Assembly (NCBI GenBank): GCA_025359425.1
Contig: JANYGC010000055.1
Coordinates: 1-64,000 of the forward strand
DNA length: 64,000 nt
Origin: Sphingomonadaceae bacterium
GTDB taxonomy: Bacteria; Pseudomonadota; Alphaproteobacteria; Sphingomonadales; Sphingomonadaceae
Direction: 5' to 3'
Part shown: piece after piece, positions 47,287-55,679 of the stretch
Layout of the letters: each line of letters opens with the position of its first letter
Numbering within the stretch: the first letter of the stretch is position 1
Program-made: the position numbers and the translations under genes
The notes under the pieces: model-generated
Database searches by the model: none
Told to the model about the DNA's origin: nothing
Seen by the model: the letters and a program-made list of their open reading frames with translations, nothing else

Positions 47287-47673
47287 TCAGCCAAGGAGTG
47301 ACGGAGGGTCGGGTTCAGGCGCGACGCTACGCCCGGTCAGAACGGAGGTGGCAGACCAGAGTTCAAGTCCGGCAACGGCCAGCGGCGGTTCAATATTCGG
47401 CGAAAGCGTTCCGAGGCCAACGATTGCCGCGCATCCCGCCATGGCCAGACACCCAGGCGTCATGTCCTTGCAGGGGGCTGAATTCTTGTCGGATTTGTGC
47501 TGGCTCATGGCACAATCGGCCATTCCTGCCATCTGCCCAGCCATCGACGCGGCCATCGTCGTCATCTGTTCCTTTTGCATTTCAGCACAGGGGCTGGACG
47601 CAAAAGCCACGCTTTGCCCGGCAAGGCCAAGAATGACCCCGAGCAACAGGAGATGGCGGAACAAAAACTTCAT
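47287..47673 (-). CDS. Exported Cys/Met-rich protein of the metal cluster
   Basis: A 128-aa protein with a signal or anchor (KFLFRHLLLLGVILGLAGQSVAFA). The central part is unusually rich in Cys and Met: CAEMQKEQMTTMAASMAGQ and MADCAMSQHKSDKNSAPCK, then PGCLAMAGCAAIVGLG. This resembles small uncharacterised proteins at the head of cus-type clusters in alphaproteobacteria. A periplasmic copper-buffering role is an inference. Start ATG 47673; the preceding MFS stop is 34 bases upstream. Confidence 0.68.
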   Translation of the reverse strand: MKFLFRHLLLLGVILGLAGQSVAFASSPCAEMQKEQMTTMAASMAGQMAGMADCAMSQHKSDKNSAPCKDMTPGCLAMAGCAAIVGLGTLSPNIEPPLAVAGLELWSATSVLTGRSVAPEPDPPSLLG

Positions 47674-47707
47674 AGTGGTGGCGAAATGCTCTTGAGGGTG
47701 GTGAATG

Positions 47708-48931
47708 TCAATCTGGCCGGGCTTCGGTAGAGGTGACACTGTGCACTGTGCTGCCGAAAATTAGCGCTATGAGCGCAGCTGCGGCTATGGCTGCTCCGGC
47801 AAAAAAGGTCGCATTAGCGCCGAGCTTGTCCCACAACAGGCCCGCGACGACACTGGCGACCAGCAGCGCGATCCCTGTGGCGAGATTGAACAGACCGAAG
47901 GCCGACCCGCGCAATTCTGCAGGTGCCTGATCTGCCACCAGCTTGGCCATCAAGCCTTGCGTGAGCGCCATGTGCAGGCCCCACAGGGCAATCCCGGCAA
48001 ACGCCCCGGCCAGTCCTGAAACCATTGCCAGGACAAGATCGGCGAGGATCAGGCAGGCGAGCCCCCAACCCAGCAAAATGCGCGCCGACACACGATCGGA
48101 TGCGATACCAGCTGGATAGGCACCGAGTGCATAGACCACATTCATGACGACCAGCACGGCGGGCGCATAGGTCAGCGGCAGCCCCTCGGCCGATACCTTG
48201 AGGATCAGGAACGCTTCGCTGAACCGTGCCAGCGTGAAGATGACGCCAAGCGCGACAACGCCCCAGAACGGCCGCTCAAGGCGTTTGAGATCGGCAAACG
48301 CGATTGGCGGGCGTTCTGGTTTGGGGGCCGCATGATCGATCCGTTCCTCAACGCCAAAGATCACGCAAAGGACCGCCAGTATTGCCGGGACGACCGCAAC
48401 CCAGAAGACCAGGCGCATGTCGTTGGCAAAGGCGGCCATCAGCCCGATGGCCAGCAGCGGTCCAGCGAAGGCTCCAACCGTATCGAGCGACTGGCGCAGA
48501 CCGAAAGCCCGCCCGCGAATGGCTGCTGGTGTGACATCGGCCACCAGCGCATCGCGCGGGGCACCGCGCAAACCCTTCCCGATCCTGTCGGCAAACCGTG
48601 CGCCGAGCACCACTGGCGCTGAGCCGGCCAGAGCGAACAGCGGTTTGCTCAAGGCGCCCAGACCATAGCCCAGCAGGATCAGCGGTTTGCGCCGCCCGAT
48701 CCGGTCCGAAATATAGCCCGAGAACACTTTCGTGATCGAAGCGGTTGCCTCGGCGATCCCGTCGATCAACCCAACCATCGCGATGCTAACCCCGAGCGTC
48801 GTAGTCAGGAACAGCGGCAGCAGCGCGTGGATGATCTCGGACGACAGATCCATGAACAGGCTGACCAGACCGAGCGCCCAGACTGTGTGGGGAATAGCCA
48901 AGCGAGGACCATCATGTTTGCGGATAGGCAT
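47708..48931 (-). CDS. MFS transporter of the metal cluster
   Basis: A 407-aa, 12-helix major facilitator. LFMDLSSEIIHALLPLFLTTTLG in helix 1 and the motif-A loop GYISDRIGRRKPL are intact; GKGLRGAPRDALVADVTP follows helix 4. This subgroup (DLSSEMIHSLLP) is frequent near metal or arsenic genes but its substrate is unknown. The ATG shares one base with the porin stop (TGATG), so translation is coupled to the porin. Confidence 0.86.
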   Translation of the reverse strand: MPIRKHDGPRLAIPHTVWALGLVSLFMDLSSEIIHALLPLFLTTTLGVSIAMVGLIDGIAEATASITKVFSGYISDRIGRRKPLILLGYGLGALSKPLFALAGSAPVVLGARFADRIGKGLRGAPRDALVADVTPAAIRGRAFGLRQSLDTVGAFAGPLLAIGLMAAFANDMRLVFWVAVVPAILAVLCVIFGVEERIDHAAPKPERPPIAFADLKRLERPFWGVVALGVIFTLARFSEAFLILKVSAEGLPLTYAPAVLVVMNVVYALGAYPAGIASDRVSARILLGWGLACLILADLVLAMVSGLAGAFAGIALWGLHMALTQGLMAKLVADQAPAELRGSAFGLFNLATGIALLVASVVAGLLWDKLGANATFFAGAAIAAAALIALIFGSTVHSVTSTEARPD

Positions 48932-50139
48932 CAATGGCGATTGTAGCGTTGGAGGCTGATCCTAAGTCCTATCCGCACTTCATCACTGGGATTGGCATTT
49001 GTGATGATCGCAGTGGGGCCACTGACGCTGTTGTGAGCATATTCAACGTGCAGGCTCACCAGCTTGCCGGTGTAGGGCAGATTATAGTTGAACCCCGTGC
49101 GTATGGCTCGCTGTTGCGCGCGGCCAGCGATTGAATCTTGCCCGAGGCTGACCAAATCATAGCGCAGGAACAGGTCGAGATCGCCCGCCTTGCTTGTATC
49201 AAACAGCGCGAATTGCGCCATCGCATAGCCACCAAGCACATCGCTGTTGCTGCCCGAAAAGCGCGAGCGGATCACCTCGCCTTCGATCGTTGCCGGGTGG
49301 CCTGCGAGCGGGAACGTATATGCGGCATCGGCTTCGAAAGTCAGCTTGCCGCCTGTTGCCGGAACGCTCCCCAGCGGTGCTGCGGCGATCGCTGTTGCCA
49401 GCGTGAAGCTGCGATTGGTGATCCCGCTCGTATAATCGCTGGCAAAGCCGAGTGTCAGCTTGCGTCCACCTTGTGCATCATTGATGGGCGTGAGGAGGAG
49501 CTTGCCCGCGACCGAGCGCCCGATGCTGTCGTGGTATTCCCCGGCGTTGAGCGAACCCCGGTTATCGCCCAGCGAAACCTGGATTGTTGCCTTGGGCGAC
49601 AATGCCCTCTGCACCTGAAACCCCATCTGCGCGCCGAAGGTATTGACCGAACCATGCTCTTCCAGAACCAGCGAACGGTTGATCGTCGGCAGATTGCCCG
49701 AGGACAGGTTGTCGTCGCGCGACAGGATATGGGTGTTATGCCCGAACAGCAGCCGAAACTTGCCTGGATCGTCGGCATCCTGAAGCGACACGAACAGGTT
49801 CTCGAAATTGCGGCGGAACGGCCCATTACGGAAGAAGTCGCTGTTGGTCAGATCGATTTCATAGACGACCGCAGCGCGCAAGTGCGGCGTAATCCGCGGT
49901 AAATCGAACTCGGCCCCTTGCCGCACCCGCCGCCAGCCATCTTTGCCGTCTGGATCGATCAGCCGTTCGGCAAAGCCCCAAGCGGTAATGCGGAAATCGT
50001 CCGATTGGACGACTACGCCCGCATCGGGGTTGAATGACAGAACCGGCGGGGGTGCGGGTGGAGTTACCGATTGCGCCAATGCTGGCGTTGCCGTGGCCGC
50101 CAGCAATGGCGCAGCCAAAATGGTGAGCGGAACCCTCAC
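48931..50139 (-). CDS. Outer-membrane porin-like protein (OprO/OprP-like)
   Basis: A 402-aa protein starting at a GTG that overlaps the PepSY stop (GTGA). A signal peptide (VPLTILAAPLLAATATPALA) precedes a beta-barrel with alternating aromatic strands, and the chain ends in an aromatic-rich ...ISLQRYNRH. GWRRVRQGAEFDLPRITPHLRAAVVYEIDLTNSDFF resembles the phosphate-selective porin family, in which LRRARLG-G--G-W---YE-D is typical. Substrate unknown; coupling with PepSY and MFS genes suggests a transport unit across both membranes. Confidence 0.78.
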   Translation of the reverse strand: MRVPLTILAAPLLAATATPALAQSVTPPAPPPVLSFNPDAGVVVQSDDFRITAWGFAERLIDPDGKDGWRRVRQGAEFDLPRITPHLRAAVVYEIDLTNSDFFRNGPFRRNFENLFVSLQDADDPGKFRLLFGHNTHILSRDDNLSSGNLPTINRSLVLEEHGSVNTFGAQMGFQVQRALSPKATIQVSLGDNRGSLNAGEYHDSIGRSVAGKLLLTPINDAQGGRKLTLGFASDYTSGITNRSFTLATAIAAAPLGSVPATGGKLTFEADAAYTFPLAGHPATIEGEVIRSRFSGSNSDVLGGYAMAQFALFDTSKAGDLDLFLRYDLVSLGQDSIAGRAQQRAIRTGFNYNLPYTGKLVSLHVEYAHNSVSGPTAIITNANPSDEVRIGLRISLQRYNRH

Positions 50140-50690
50140 CAGAAATACCGCCGCCAGCCGCGCACCTTGCCCGCCGCGCCGGTGCGCCGTGCCCGCAGCA
50201 TGTTCAGATAGAGAATGATGCCGGTGATGCTCATGGCGATCAGTGCCAAACCCCACGCCAGCCCGAGAAACTTGCCGCCGTCACCGAGTATCTCGCCGGT
50301 ATGAAGACGTACTACCCAATCCTCGCCATCGGGTTCGGAGGCGATGATTGCAGCGTTTGCCGCATTGACTGTCACTTTGACCGGCTCTGCCCCGTCGAGA
50401 TGGAACACATAGGCTGGCACGGGAGCCTTGATGACCCAGTCAACAGAAGCAACGGGTCGATTGCCGTAGCGGGCGAGAATAATTGCGCGGGCCTTGTCCA
50501 TCGAGACTGCATTGGCGGGCAACGGCGCTGCCAGCGAAGCAGGGGAGGTAATTTGCGCCATCGCTTCACGCACGGCTTCGTCCTCGCCGAAGATTGCTTC
50601 AATCTGGAGCCAGATGCCGGTGGCGGCCACCGAGAGGAAAAAGACGATGCCGATAACGCTCAGCCAGCGGTGAATTTTGCGATTGGTCAT
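50136..50690 (-). CDS. PepSY-domain membrane protein
   Basis: About 184 aa: an N-terminal helix (RKIHRWLSVIGIVFFLSVAATGIWL), a periplasmic PepSY domain (KARAIILARYGNRPVASVDWVIKAPVPAYVFHLDGAEPVKV and VNAANAAIIASEPDGEDWVVRLHTGEILGD) and a C-terminal helix. Short PepSY_TM proteins often accompany siderophore or metal transporters. ATG 50690 is used; TTG 50699 is possible. It heads a minus-strand string that runs into the cus genes. Two copies of a near-palindrome lie upstream. Confidence 0.82.
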   Translation of the reverse strand: MTNRKIHRWLSVIGIVFFLSVAATGIWLQIEAIFGEDEAVREAMAQITSPASLAAPLPANAVSMDKARAIILARYGNRPVASVDWVIKAPVPAYVFHLDGAEPVKVTVNAANAAIIASEPDGEDWVVRLHTGEILGDGGKFLGLAWGLALIAMSITGIILYLNMLRARRTGAAGKVRGWRRYFW

Positions 50691-50709
50691 CTGCGGCAAG
50701 CACCCTAAT

Positions 50710-50761
50710 GTAATAGCTGTTACTTCCTAGAGGTCGCTCAGCGTGATGCAACACCTATTAC
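50710..50761. promoter_or_regulatory. Two inverted copies of a 14-base near-palindrome between divergent genes
   Basis: GTAATAGCTGTTAC at 50710-50723 and, in the other orientation, GCAACACCTATTAC at 50748-50761, which matches the reverse complement of the first at 12 of 14 positions. Each is itself nearly palindromic (GTAA...TTAC). They lie in the 84 bases between the PepSY and ChrB-like starts. A shared metal-responsive repressor, possibly the ChrB-type protein, is a reasonable guess. Confidence 0.5.
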
Positions 50762-50774
50762 AATCCACGCCCCG

Positions 50775-51311
50775 ATGAGCAGGCTCAAATGGCTCCTCTT
50801 GCTGACCCAGATACCTGCCTCCGCATCGAGCGCGCGGGTTGCGCTTTGGCGGCGACTTCGCGCAGCAGGGGCGACCAGCGTTGAACATGGTGCTTGGATG
50901 TTGCCTGCTTCCGAAGCGCATCAAACGCTGTTGAACGAGCTCGCCCAGACCGTGCAAGCGCAAGGGGGTAGTGCCAGTCTGTTCGAGGCAACTGCCGTTG
51001 CGGATGACAAGGAGATGATCGCGAGGTTCGTCAGCGACCGGCAGCGCGAATATCAGGAATTTGAAACCCGCAGCCAAGGGCTACTCGACGAAGTAGCCAA
51101 GGAGATCGCCGCTGAGAAGTTTACGTTTGCCGAGCTGGAAGAGGTCGAGGACGACTTGAAAAAGCTCGAAGTCTGGCTTGCCAAAATCGCCGTGCGCGAT
51201 TTCTTTGCTGGGGATGCCCTCACGACTGCTCAGCAACAGCTTGGGGCTTGCGCCCTTGCGGTCGAGAACTTCGCTGCCAACGTCTATGCCGCAGATGGAA
51301 TCGAGGAATGA
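50775..51311 (+). CDS. ChrB-type (N-terminal domain) chromate-resistance regulator
   Basis: A 178-aa protein. The start [41 protein letters not shown] is the ChrB N-terminal domain, followed by a long helical, acidic part ([35 protein letters not shown]). Full ChrB has about 300 residues with a C-terminal rhodanese-like part; this is the short form. ChrB controls chromate operons; no chrA is in the window, so the target is probably the divergent PepSY-porin-MFS string. Confidence 0.8.
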   Translation: MSRLKWLLLLTQIPASASSARVALWRRLRAAGATSVEHGAWMLPASEAHQTLLNELAQTVQAQGGSASLFEATAVADDKEMIARFVSDRQREYQEFETRSQGLLDEVAKEIAAEKFTFAELEEVEDDLKKLEVWLAKIAVRDFFAGDALTTAQQQLGACALAVENFAANVYAADGIEE

Positions 51312-51516
51312 GGTAGGACTTAGACGCGATCCCCGCATATGCCCGGAAATCGGAATGACTCAGCACGCATATCGGTGCCCGAATCTCTTTTCGCCATTGA
51401 CTGAAAATAACGGAGAAAGTGGCGGTTTCAAGTCGCCGACTTTCGAGGCAAACCGCAAAAAGTTCTACACAGTTCCTGCACAGGCTAAAATTGGTATATT
51501 TTCAGAAACTATATCA

Positions 51517-51532
51517 GTGACTTGCAAGTCAC
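51517..51532. terminator. Perfect 16-base palindrome just past tRNA-Pro(TGG)
   Basis: GTGACTTG/CAAGTCAC is a perfect palindrome located 8 bases after the 3' end of the minus-strand tRNA-Pro gene, in an AT-rich stretch. It may fold as a terminator for the tRNA pair, though no T run follows at once, or be a protein-binding or attachment site at the edge of the metal block. Confidence 0.4.
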
Positions 51533-51537
51533 CGATA

Positions 51538-51617
<80 letters not shown>

Positions 51618-51639
51618 ACCTGGGGTATCTCTGTCGCCG

Positions 51640-51716
51640 TGGTGGGCCCGGCAGGACTCGAACCCGCGACCTAGCCGTTATGAGCGGCCAGCTCTAACCA
51701 ACTGAGCTACAGGCCC
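51640..51716 (-). tRNA. tRNA with CAT anticodon, probably tRNA-Ile2
   Basis: A 77-base cloverleaf on the minus strand with encoded CCA. The acceptor stem is GGGCCTG/CGGGCCC (one T-G pair), and the anticodon stem-loop is GCCGCTCATAACGGC. A CAT anticodon allows initiator Met, elongator Met or lysidine-modified Ile2. It lacks initiator features. The GGTCGCGGGTTC variable/T region is closer to Ile2 than to elongator Met. The identity call is inferential; automatic tools may label it Met. Confidence 0.85.
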
Positions 51717-51771
51717 ATCAGGCGAAGCGACGGCGCGCGTTAGCTTGGCCCGATCACTTAAGCAAGCGCGG

Positions 51772-52776
51772 TTAGGTTAGCGTCGCGGCACCGATCAGTT
51801 CTTCCACCGTCGTCGGCGCGACGCCGCGATTGCGCAAATAGGCGAAGACCTGACGCCACCAATCATACAGCGCATCCAGATCGGCTTCGCTGCGCACATA
51901 GGGGGTATAGCCCGGCGCGAGCGAGGGACTGTGGAACGACAGCACCAGCACCGGCAGGTCCAGGTCGATCGCAATATCGATCCCGCGGATTGCTTCTTCC
52001 ACCGTCACGCCTTCGGGGGTGAGCGGGATCCGCTCAAGCATACCGATCCGCGCGAGCAATCCGCGCAGCCGCGGCACGCGCCACATCTGCGGATAAAGCC
52101 ACGCCCCGATCTGGCGCAGCACGCCCCAGTAAACCGTGGTCAGCGGCAATTCCATCAGGCCCTTGCTGCGATCGAGCCAATAGGGCCGCACCGGAAATTC
52201 ACGGAAATTGGGGCCGCCTTGCGATGAATAATCGAAGCACGAGCGCACCGAGCTGTCGATCGCGATGCCCCCGCTGGAGAGGATATCGGCGGTGTTCGGT
52301 CCGACTCCGTAACGCCCGGCGCGGTAGATCAGCGGCGGTGCGCCGAAGTTCTCGGCAATGGCATCGCGCAGCTTGCCGAATTTGGCCTGTTCCAGAGAGG
52401 CAGGAAGATTGCCGGCAAAACTGTTGTGCTGGTTGACCTCTTCATCGTGCGGCGGACTGACCCAGGGGTGCAGCTGGACCCCGATCTCGGCCTTGCCGGC
52501 AGCAAGCGCGGGGCGGAGAATGTCCGCTGCGGCGGGCGATGTGGCGATTGGATAATCGACCAGATAGACCGGCACCACGCCCTGACCTTCGCAAAACTCC
52601 TGAAACTTGGCGAGCCGCGCCACGGTCAGCACGGTGTGCTCCTCGCGCGCCAGCGGCTTGGTCCAGTCGAACTCTTCCTCGGTGTCGACAGTCAGCAGGA
52701 AGCGTTGCGCGAAACCGGGCTTGAATGCCACGAAATCGGGTGGGCTGGGCAGGTCGGTAATCCGCGTCACTGCCAA
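51772..52776 (-). CDS. Polysaccharide deacetylase family protein (WalW-like)
   Basis: About 334 aa. RFLLTVDTEEEFDW holds the family's metal-binding Asp motif, IGVQLHPWVSPP the His motif, and PLIYRAGRYGVGPNTADIL and LVLSFHSPSLAPGYTPYV the later conserved blocks. The layout fits NodB-fold deacetylases of the WalW/DUF3473-like group involved in surface polysaccharides. The start is uncertain: TTG 52776 sits 7 bases after GGGTG; GTG 52770 is the alternative. It follows the histidine kinase gene on the same strand. Confidence 0.78.
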   Translation of the reverse strand: MAVTRITDLPSPPDFVAFKPGFAQRFLLTVDTEEEFDWTKPLAREEHTVLTVARLAKFQEFCEGQGVVPVYLVDYPIATSPAAADILRPALAAGKAEIGVQLHPWVSPPHDEEVNQHNSFAGNLPASLEQAKFGKLRDAIAENFGAPPLIYRAGRYGVGPNTADILSSGGIAIDSSVRSCFDYSSQGGPNFREFPVRPYWLDRSKGLMELPLTTVYWGVLRQIGAWLYPQMWRVPRLRGLLARIGMLERIPLTPEGVTVEEAIRGIDIAIDLDLPVLVLSFHSPSLAPGYTPYVRSEADLDALYDWWRQVFAYLRNRGVAPTTVEELIGAATLT

Positions 52777-52798
52777 GTTAAAACACCCTTTCGACTGA

Positions 52799-54490
52799 TC
52801 AGGCGCTACCAACCGAATCCCCGTCGGCGCTGTGGGTATGGCCGGGGAGTGGCAGGGTCAACCCCGGCAGAGTCAACCGCAGCTTATCACCCTTGCGGAC
52901 CAGATCGCCGCCAGCAGCGCGGGCCTCGGCGCGGGCCAATCGCAACGCAAAGCCGGCCCCGAAGACCCCGGCAGAAATAACCTGCGGCACCGCGCCGACT
53001 CCCGCCTCGAACAGCGTATCGTCGGACATGGCAGCAAGCGATGCGGGCAAGGCAAGCTCGAGCCGCGCCATGCCATCCCTGGCGCGCAGCCGCAGCTTGA
53101 GCTGCTCGCCCGGCGCGCTGGTCCCGGCGAGGGTGGCGAGCAAGCGCCAGACAATCCGCTCCAGTTCGAGCCGGTCGAGCGGGACGGGCAGGGGTTCGTC
53201 GTCGGCGCGCACCACAAAGCCGCTGCTCCGGCTGGCGGTATGCGCGCTGAGTTGCGCGACCGTGGCGGCGGTCAGCTGCGCCAGATCGGTGTCGCCCGCG
53301 GTCAGCTCCATCGCCCCGCTTTCGAGCCGGGCGAGCCGCTCAAGTTCCTCGAATGCCGAGAGAATGCGCGCAGCATCCCCGACGATTCCGGCAGCCAGCG
53401 CGCGGTATTCGTGCGGGGTGGGGCCGAACAGCTGCTGCTGGATGACCTCGGCAAAGCCCTGGATCGCGTTCACCGGGGTGCGCAGCTCGTGCAGCATCTG
53501 GCGGATCCGGTCGGCGGGGCTCTCGGTTACCGGCGGGTTGGCCGAGGCCGGCGCGGTGACCGTGGCAGGACGGCGCAAGCGCCCGCGATAGCCGCGAAAT
53601 TGCCCGGTCAGCGGATCGAACCACGGTGCGGCGTCGACCTGCCATTGTCCGGAAATCGCTGGTGCCCCCGCGAGCGCAAGCCGCTGTGCGCAGAGCGGCT
53701 GGCGCTGGCGCAGGACTTGATCGATGGCCGGCGTGCGGTTCAAGCGCATCCCGACCAGCATCGGCGCCACGCCCGCATCGCACCACACGATCCGCAATTG
53801 GGCATCGCTGGCAAAGTCGGCGGCGCGGACCGTATCGGGCACCCGCAGCACGTGTTCTTCACCGAGCGGCAGGCGCGGCGAATCGCCGGTGCCGGGCTGC
53901 TCGACCACGGACTTGGCGCGGCGATAGGCCTCGATCCGGCGGACGATCGCGCCGATGCCTTCGCCCGCTTCGGGCTGCGTGATTGTCTCGTTTTCTTGAT
54001 CGTTATCAGCGTCGTCATCGTTGGCGCAGGCGGCAATTGCTGCGCTCTCGGCCATCGGCAAGGCGCGGTCGGTGATCCCCAGCTGGACCAGCAAGGCCTT
54101 GACCTCGCCCGGCAAATCACCGCGCTGGCGCAGCGCCGGGCGCGCACCGGGGGGCAGCGCGGGGATCAGGTCGAGCCACTGTTCGGGGCTGAGCTGGGCG
54201 CGCTGGAGCGTGGCCTGGGCCACCTGCGGCTCGGCCCCGCACAGCACCGCCACCAGCCGCGGCGAGCGCAGCCGCAGCGCCGGATCGCGCAGCATTGCGA
54301 TGCGTTCCCCAGGCGGAATTTCGCCGCCGATTTCGCTCAGGCAAAGATAGGCGAGGTCGATCTGGTCGCCGCGCGCTTCGGCGGGCGAGGTGCCGAGCAG
54401 GTCGAGCAGCTGCCGGAACTGGATGCGCCGCAGTCCGCCGCCATCGGCGCGCATGCGCAGTACGGTTCCAAGGCGGTCATCGAAATGCAT
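52799..54490 (-). CDS. Soluble sensor histidine kinase-like protein
   Basis: A 563-aa protein without membrane helices. The HisKA helix is RQMLHELRTPVNAIQGFAEVI with phosphoacceptor His334. The C-terminal ATPase part (about 430-545) lacks clear N and G boxes: the expected GxGxG reads AGVFGAGFALRLAR, so catalysis may be weak. The first 300 residues are of unknown fold. The downstream deacetylase gene is probably cotranscribed; no response regulator adjoins it. Confidence 0.78.
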   Translation of the reverse strand: MHFDDRLGTVLRMRADGGGLRRIQFRQLLDLLGTSPAEARGDQIDLAYLCLSEIGGEIPPGERIAMLRDPALRLRSPRLVAVLCGAEPQVAQATLQRAQLSPEQWLDLIPALPPGARPALRQRGDLPGEVKALLVQLGITDRALPMAESAAIAACANDDDADNDQENETITQPEAGEGIGAIVRRIEAYRRAKSVVEQPGTGDSPRLPLGEEHVLRVPDTVRAADFASDAQLRIVWCDAGVAPMLVGMRLNRTPAIDQVLRQRQPLCAQRLALAGAPAISGQWQVDAAPWFDPLTGQFRGYRGRLRRPATVTAPASANPPVTESPADRIRQMLHELRTPVNAIQGFAEVIQQQLFGPTPHEYRALAAGIVGDAARILSAFEELERLARLESGAMELTAGDTDLAQLTAATVAQLSAHTASRSSGFVVRADDEPLPVPLDRLELERIVWRLLATLAGTSAPGEQLKLRLRARDGMARLELALPASLAAMSDDTLFEAGVGAVPQVISAGVFGAGFALRLARAEARAAGGDLVRKGDKLRLTLPGLTLPLPGHTHSADGDSVGSA

Positions 54491-54644
54491 CTGGGCTTTT
54501 AAACTCTTGGGCAGGATACGCGCGAGCCGGGTTAGCAGACTTGTCCCCAGTCAAAACGGGCCATGAAAGGTGCGTTGCAAAGCGGGACAGTTGCGAGCAT
54601 AAACAATAAAATTAGCAGTCCGGGATAGGCATCGCGGCAATTGT

Positions 54645-54659
54645 TGCCCAATATGGGCA
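54645..54659. promoter_or_regulatory. Palindrome upstream of the AsnC/Lrp-type gene
   Basis: TGCCCA-ATA-TGGGCA is a perfect inverted repeat centred 43 bases before the regulator's start codon. Lrp/AsnC proteins usually repress themselves from sites of about 15 bases, so this is a plausible autoregulatory site. No other gene shares the spot. Confidence 0.4.
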
Positions 54660-54694
54660 TTCTGCTGCGCCATGCGGCATGAAAGGGGTGACGG

Positions 54695-55159
54695 ATGGCC
54701 AATCTTGATTCGATCGATCGCCGTCTATTATCGGAGCTTCAAGATGAAGGGCGGGTGACCAACGTCGAGCTCGCCAGCCGCGTCGGCCTGACCGCGCCGC
54801 CCTGCCTGCGCCGGGTCCGCGCGCTTGAGGAACTGGGCGTGATCCGCGGCTACCACGCCGATCTCGATTCGTCGAAACTGGGATTTGCGATCACCGTGTT
54901 CGCGATGGTCAGCCTCAAGAGCCAGGCCGAAGAAGCGCTGCGCCAGTTCGAAGATGCGATGAAAGACCTGCCCGAAGTGCGCGAATGCCACATGCTCAAC
55001 GGCGAGATCGATTTTATCCTGAAGATCGTCAGCAAGGATTTGCAGAGCTTTCAGGAGTTTCTGACCAGCAAGCTGACGCCCGCGCCGAATGTGGCGAGTG
55101 TGAAGACGAGTTTGACGATCAGGACGGCGAAGCAGATGCCCGGGGTGCCGTTGGAGTAG
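54695..55159 (+). CDS. Lrp/AsnC family transcriptional regulator
   Basis: A 154-aa protein: DSIDRRLLSELQDEGRVTNVELASRVGLTAPPCLRRVRALEELGVIRGYHADLD is the AsnC/Lrp HTH, and the rest (FAMVSLKSQAEEALRQFEDAMKDLPEVRECHMLNGEIDFILKIVSKD) is the RAM effector domain. It presumably senses an amino acid. AAAGGGGTGA precedes the ATG. Its stop is 13 bases before the first hairpin repeat unit of the DUF559 cassette. Confidence 0.92.
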   Translation: MANLDSIDRRLLSELQDEGRVTNVELASRVGLTAPPCLRRVRALEELGVIRGYHADLDSSKLGFAITVFAMVSLKSQAEEALRQFEDAMKDLPEVRECHMLNGEIDFILKIVSKDLQSFQEFLTSKLTPAPNVASVKTSLTIRTAKQMPGVPLE

Positions 55160-55172
55160 TTCGAACAAAGAA

Positions 55173-55235
55173 CCCCTCCGTCACGCCCTTCGGGCGCGCC
55201 ACCTCCCCGTTTGTGCTTCGCAAAAACGGAGAGGA
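55173..55235 (+). repeat. Hairpin repeat unit 1 (plus orientation)
   Basis: A 63-base unit beginning CCCCTCCGTCA and ending GGAGAGGA, with two hairpins: CGCCCTTCGGGCG and GTTTGTGCTTCGCAAAAAC, separated by GCCACCTCCCC. Units 2 and 3 keep the constant blocks but have different stem sequences. Lies just after the Lrp gene. Confidence 0.85.
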
Positions 55236-55254
55236 TCGGAAAAAGCCTTCTTGG

Positions 55255-55318
55255 TCCTCTCCTTTTTCACGAAGTGCAAAAGGGGAGGTGGCAGTCGCTT
55301 TTGCGACTGACGGAGGGG
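55255..55318 (-). repeat. Hairpin repeat unit 2 (minus orientation)
   Basis: A 64-base unit read leftward: CCCCTCCGTCA, hairpin GTCGCAAAAGCGAC, GCCACCTCCCC, hairpin-forming TTTTGCACTTCGTGAAAAA, GGAGAGGA. From GCCACC onward it is identical to unit 3 for about 41 bases. Its CCCCTCCG end faces the DUF559 stop codon four bases away. Confidence 0.85.
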
Positions 55319-55321
55319 CCT

Positions 55322-55675
55322 TCAACGCTTGCAATAGCGAACCAAAGCCTCGGCGATTTCCTCTGGCGATTTGAGCACGTCGGTCGCCGGAATTCGCATC
55401 ACCTCAATTCCATCCGCACGCAATTCGGCATCGCGCTCGTCGTCGCGCGCGGGGCGGTCGCCCATGCTGTGCGCAATGCCGTCGACTTCGATGCAAACCT
55501 TTGCCTTCGCGCAATAGAAATCGAGGACGTATTTACCGTGCCGCTCCTGGCGGCGAAAGTGCACGCCACCAGGCGATTTTCGGAGCAGGTTCCACAAGAG
55601 TACTTCGGGCAAACTCATGTTTTGCCGCAGCTCGCGCGCCTTCGACAGGTCTCCGCTGCGTGGCTTGCGTGGCAA
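55322..55675 (-). CDS. DUF559 domain protein, PD-(D/E)XK/Vsr-like nuclease fold
   Basis: A 117-aa protein. RELRQNMSLPEVLLWNLLRK, FRRQERHGKYVLDFYC and KVCIEVDG are the DUF559 signature, related to the very-short-patch-repair (Vsr) endonuclease fold; Asp in VLDFY and Glu/Asp in IEVDG are the probable metal ligands. Family members are often fused or adjacent to mobile or methylation genes; activity is unproven. The start is TTG 55675. Its Shine-Dalgarno (GGAGGGG) comes from the end of repeat unit 3. It fills the space between two inverted repeat units. Confidence 0.85.
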   Translation of the reverse strand: MPRKPRSGDLSKARELRQNMSLPEVLLWNLLRKSPGGVHFRRQERHGKYVLDFYCAKAKVCIEVDGIAHSMGDRPARDDERDAELRADGIEVMRIPATDVLKSPEEIAEALVRYCKR

Positions 55676-55679
55676 TTTA

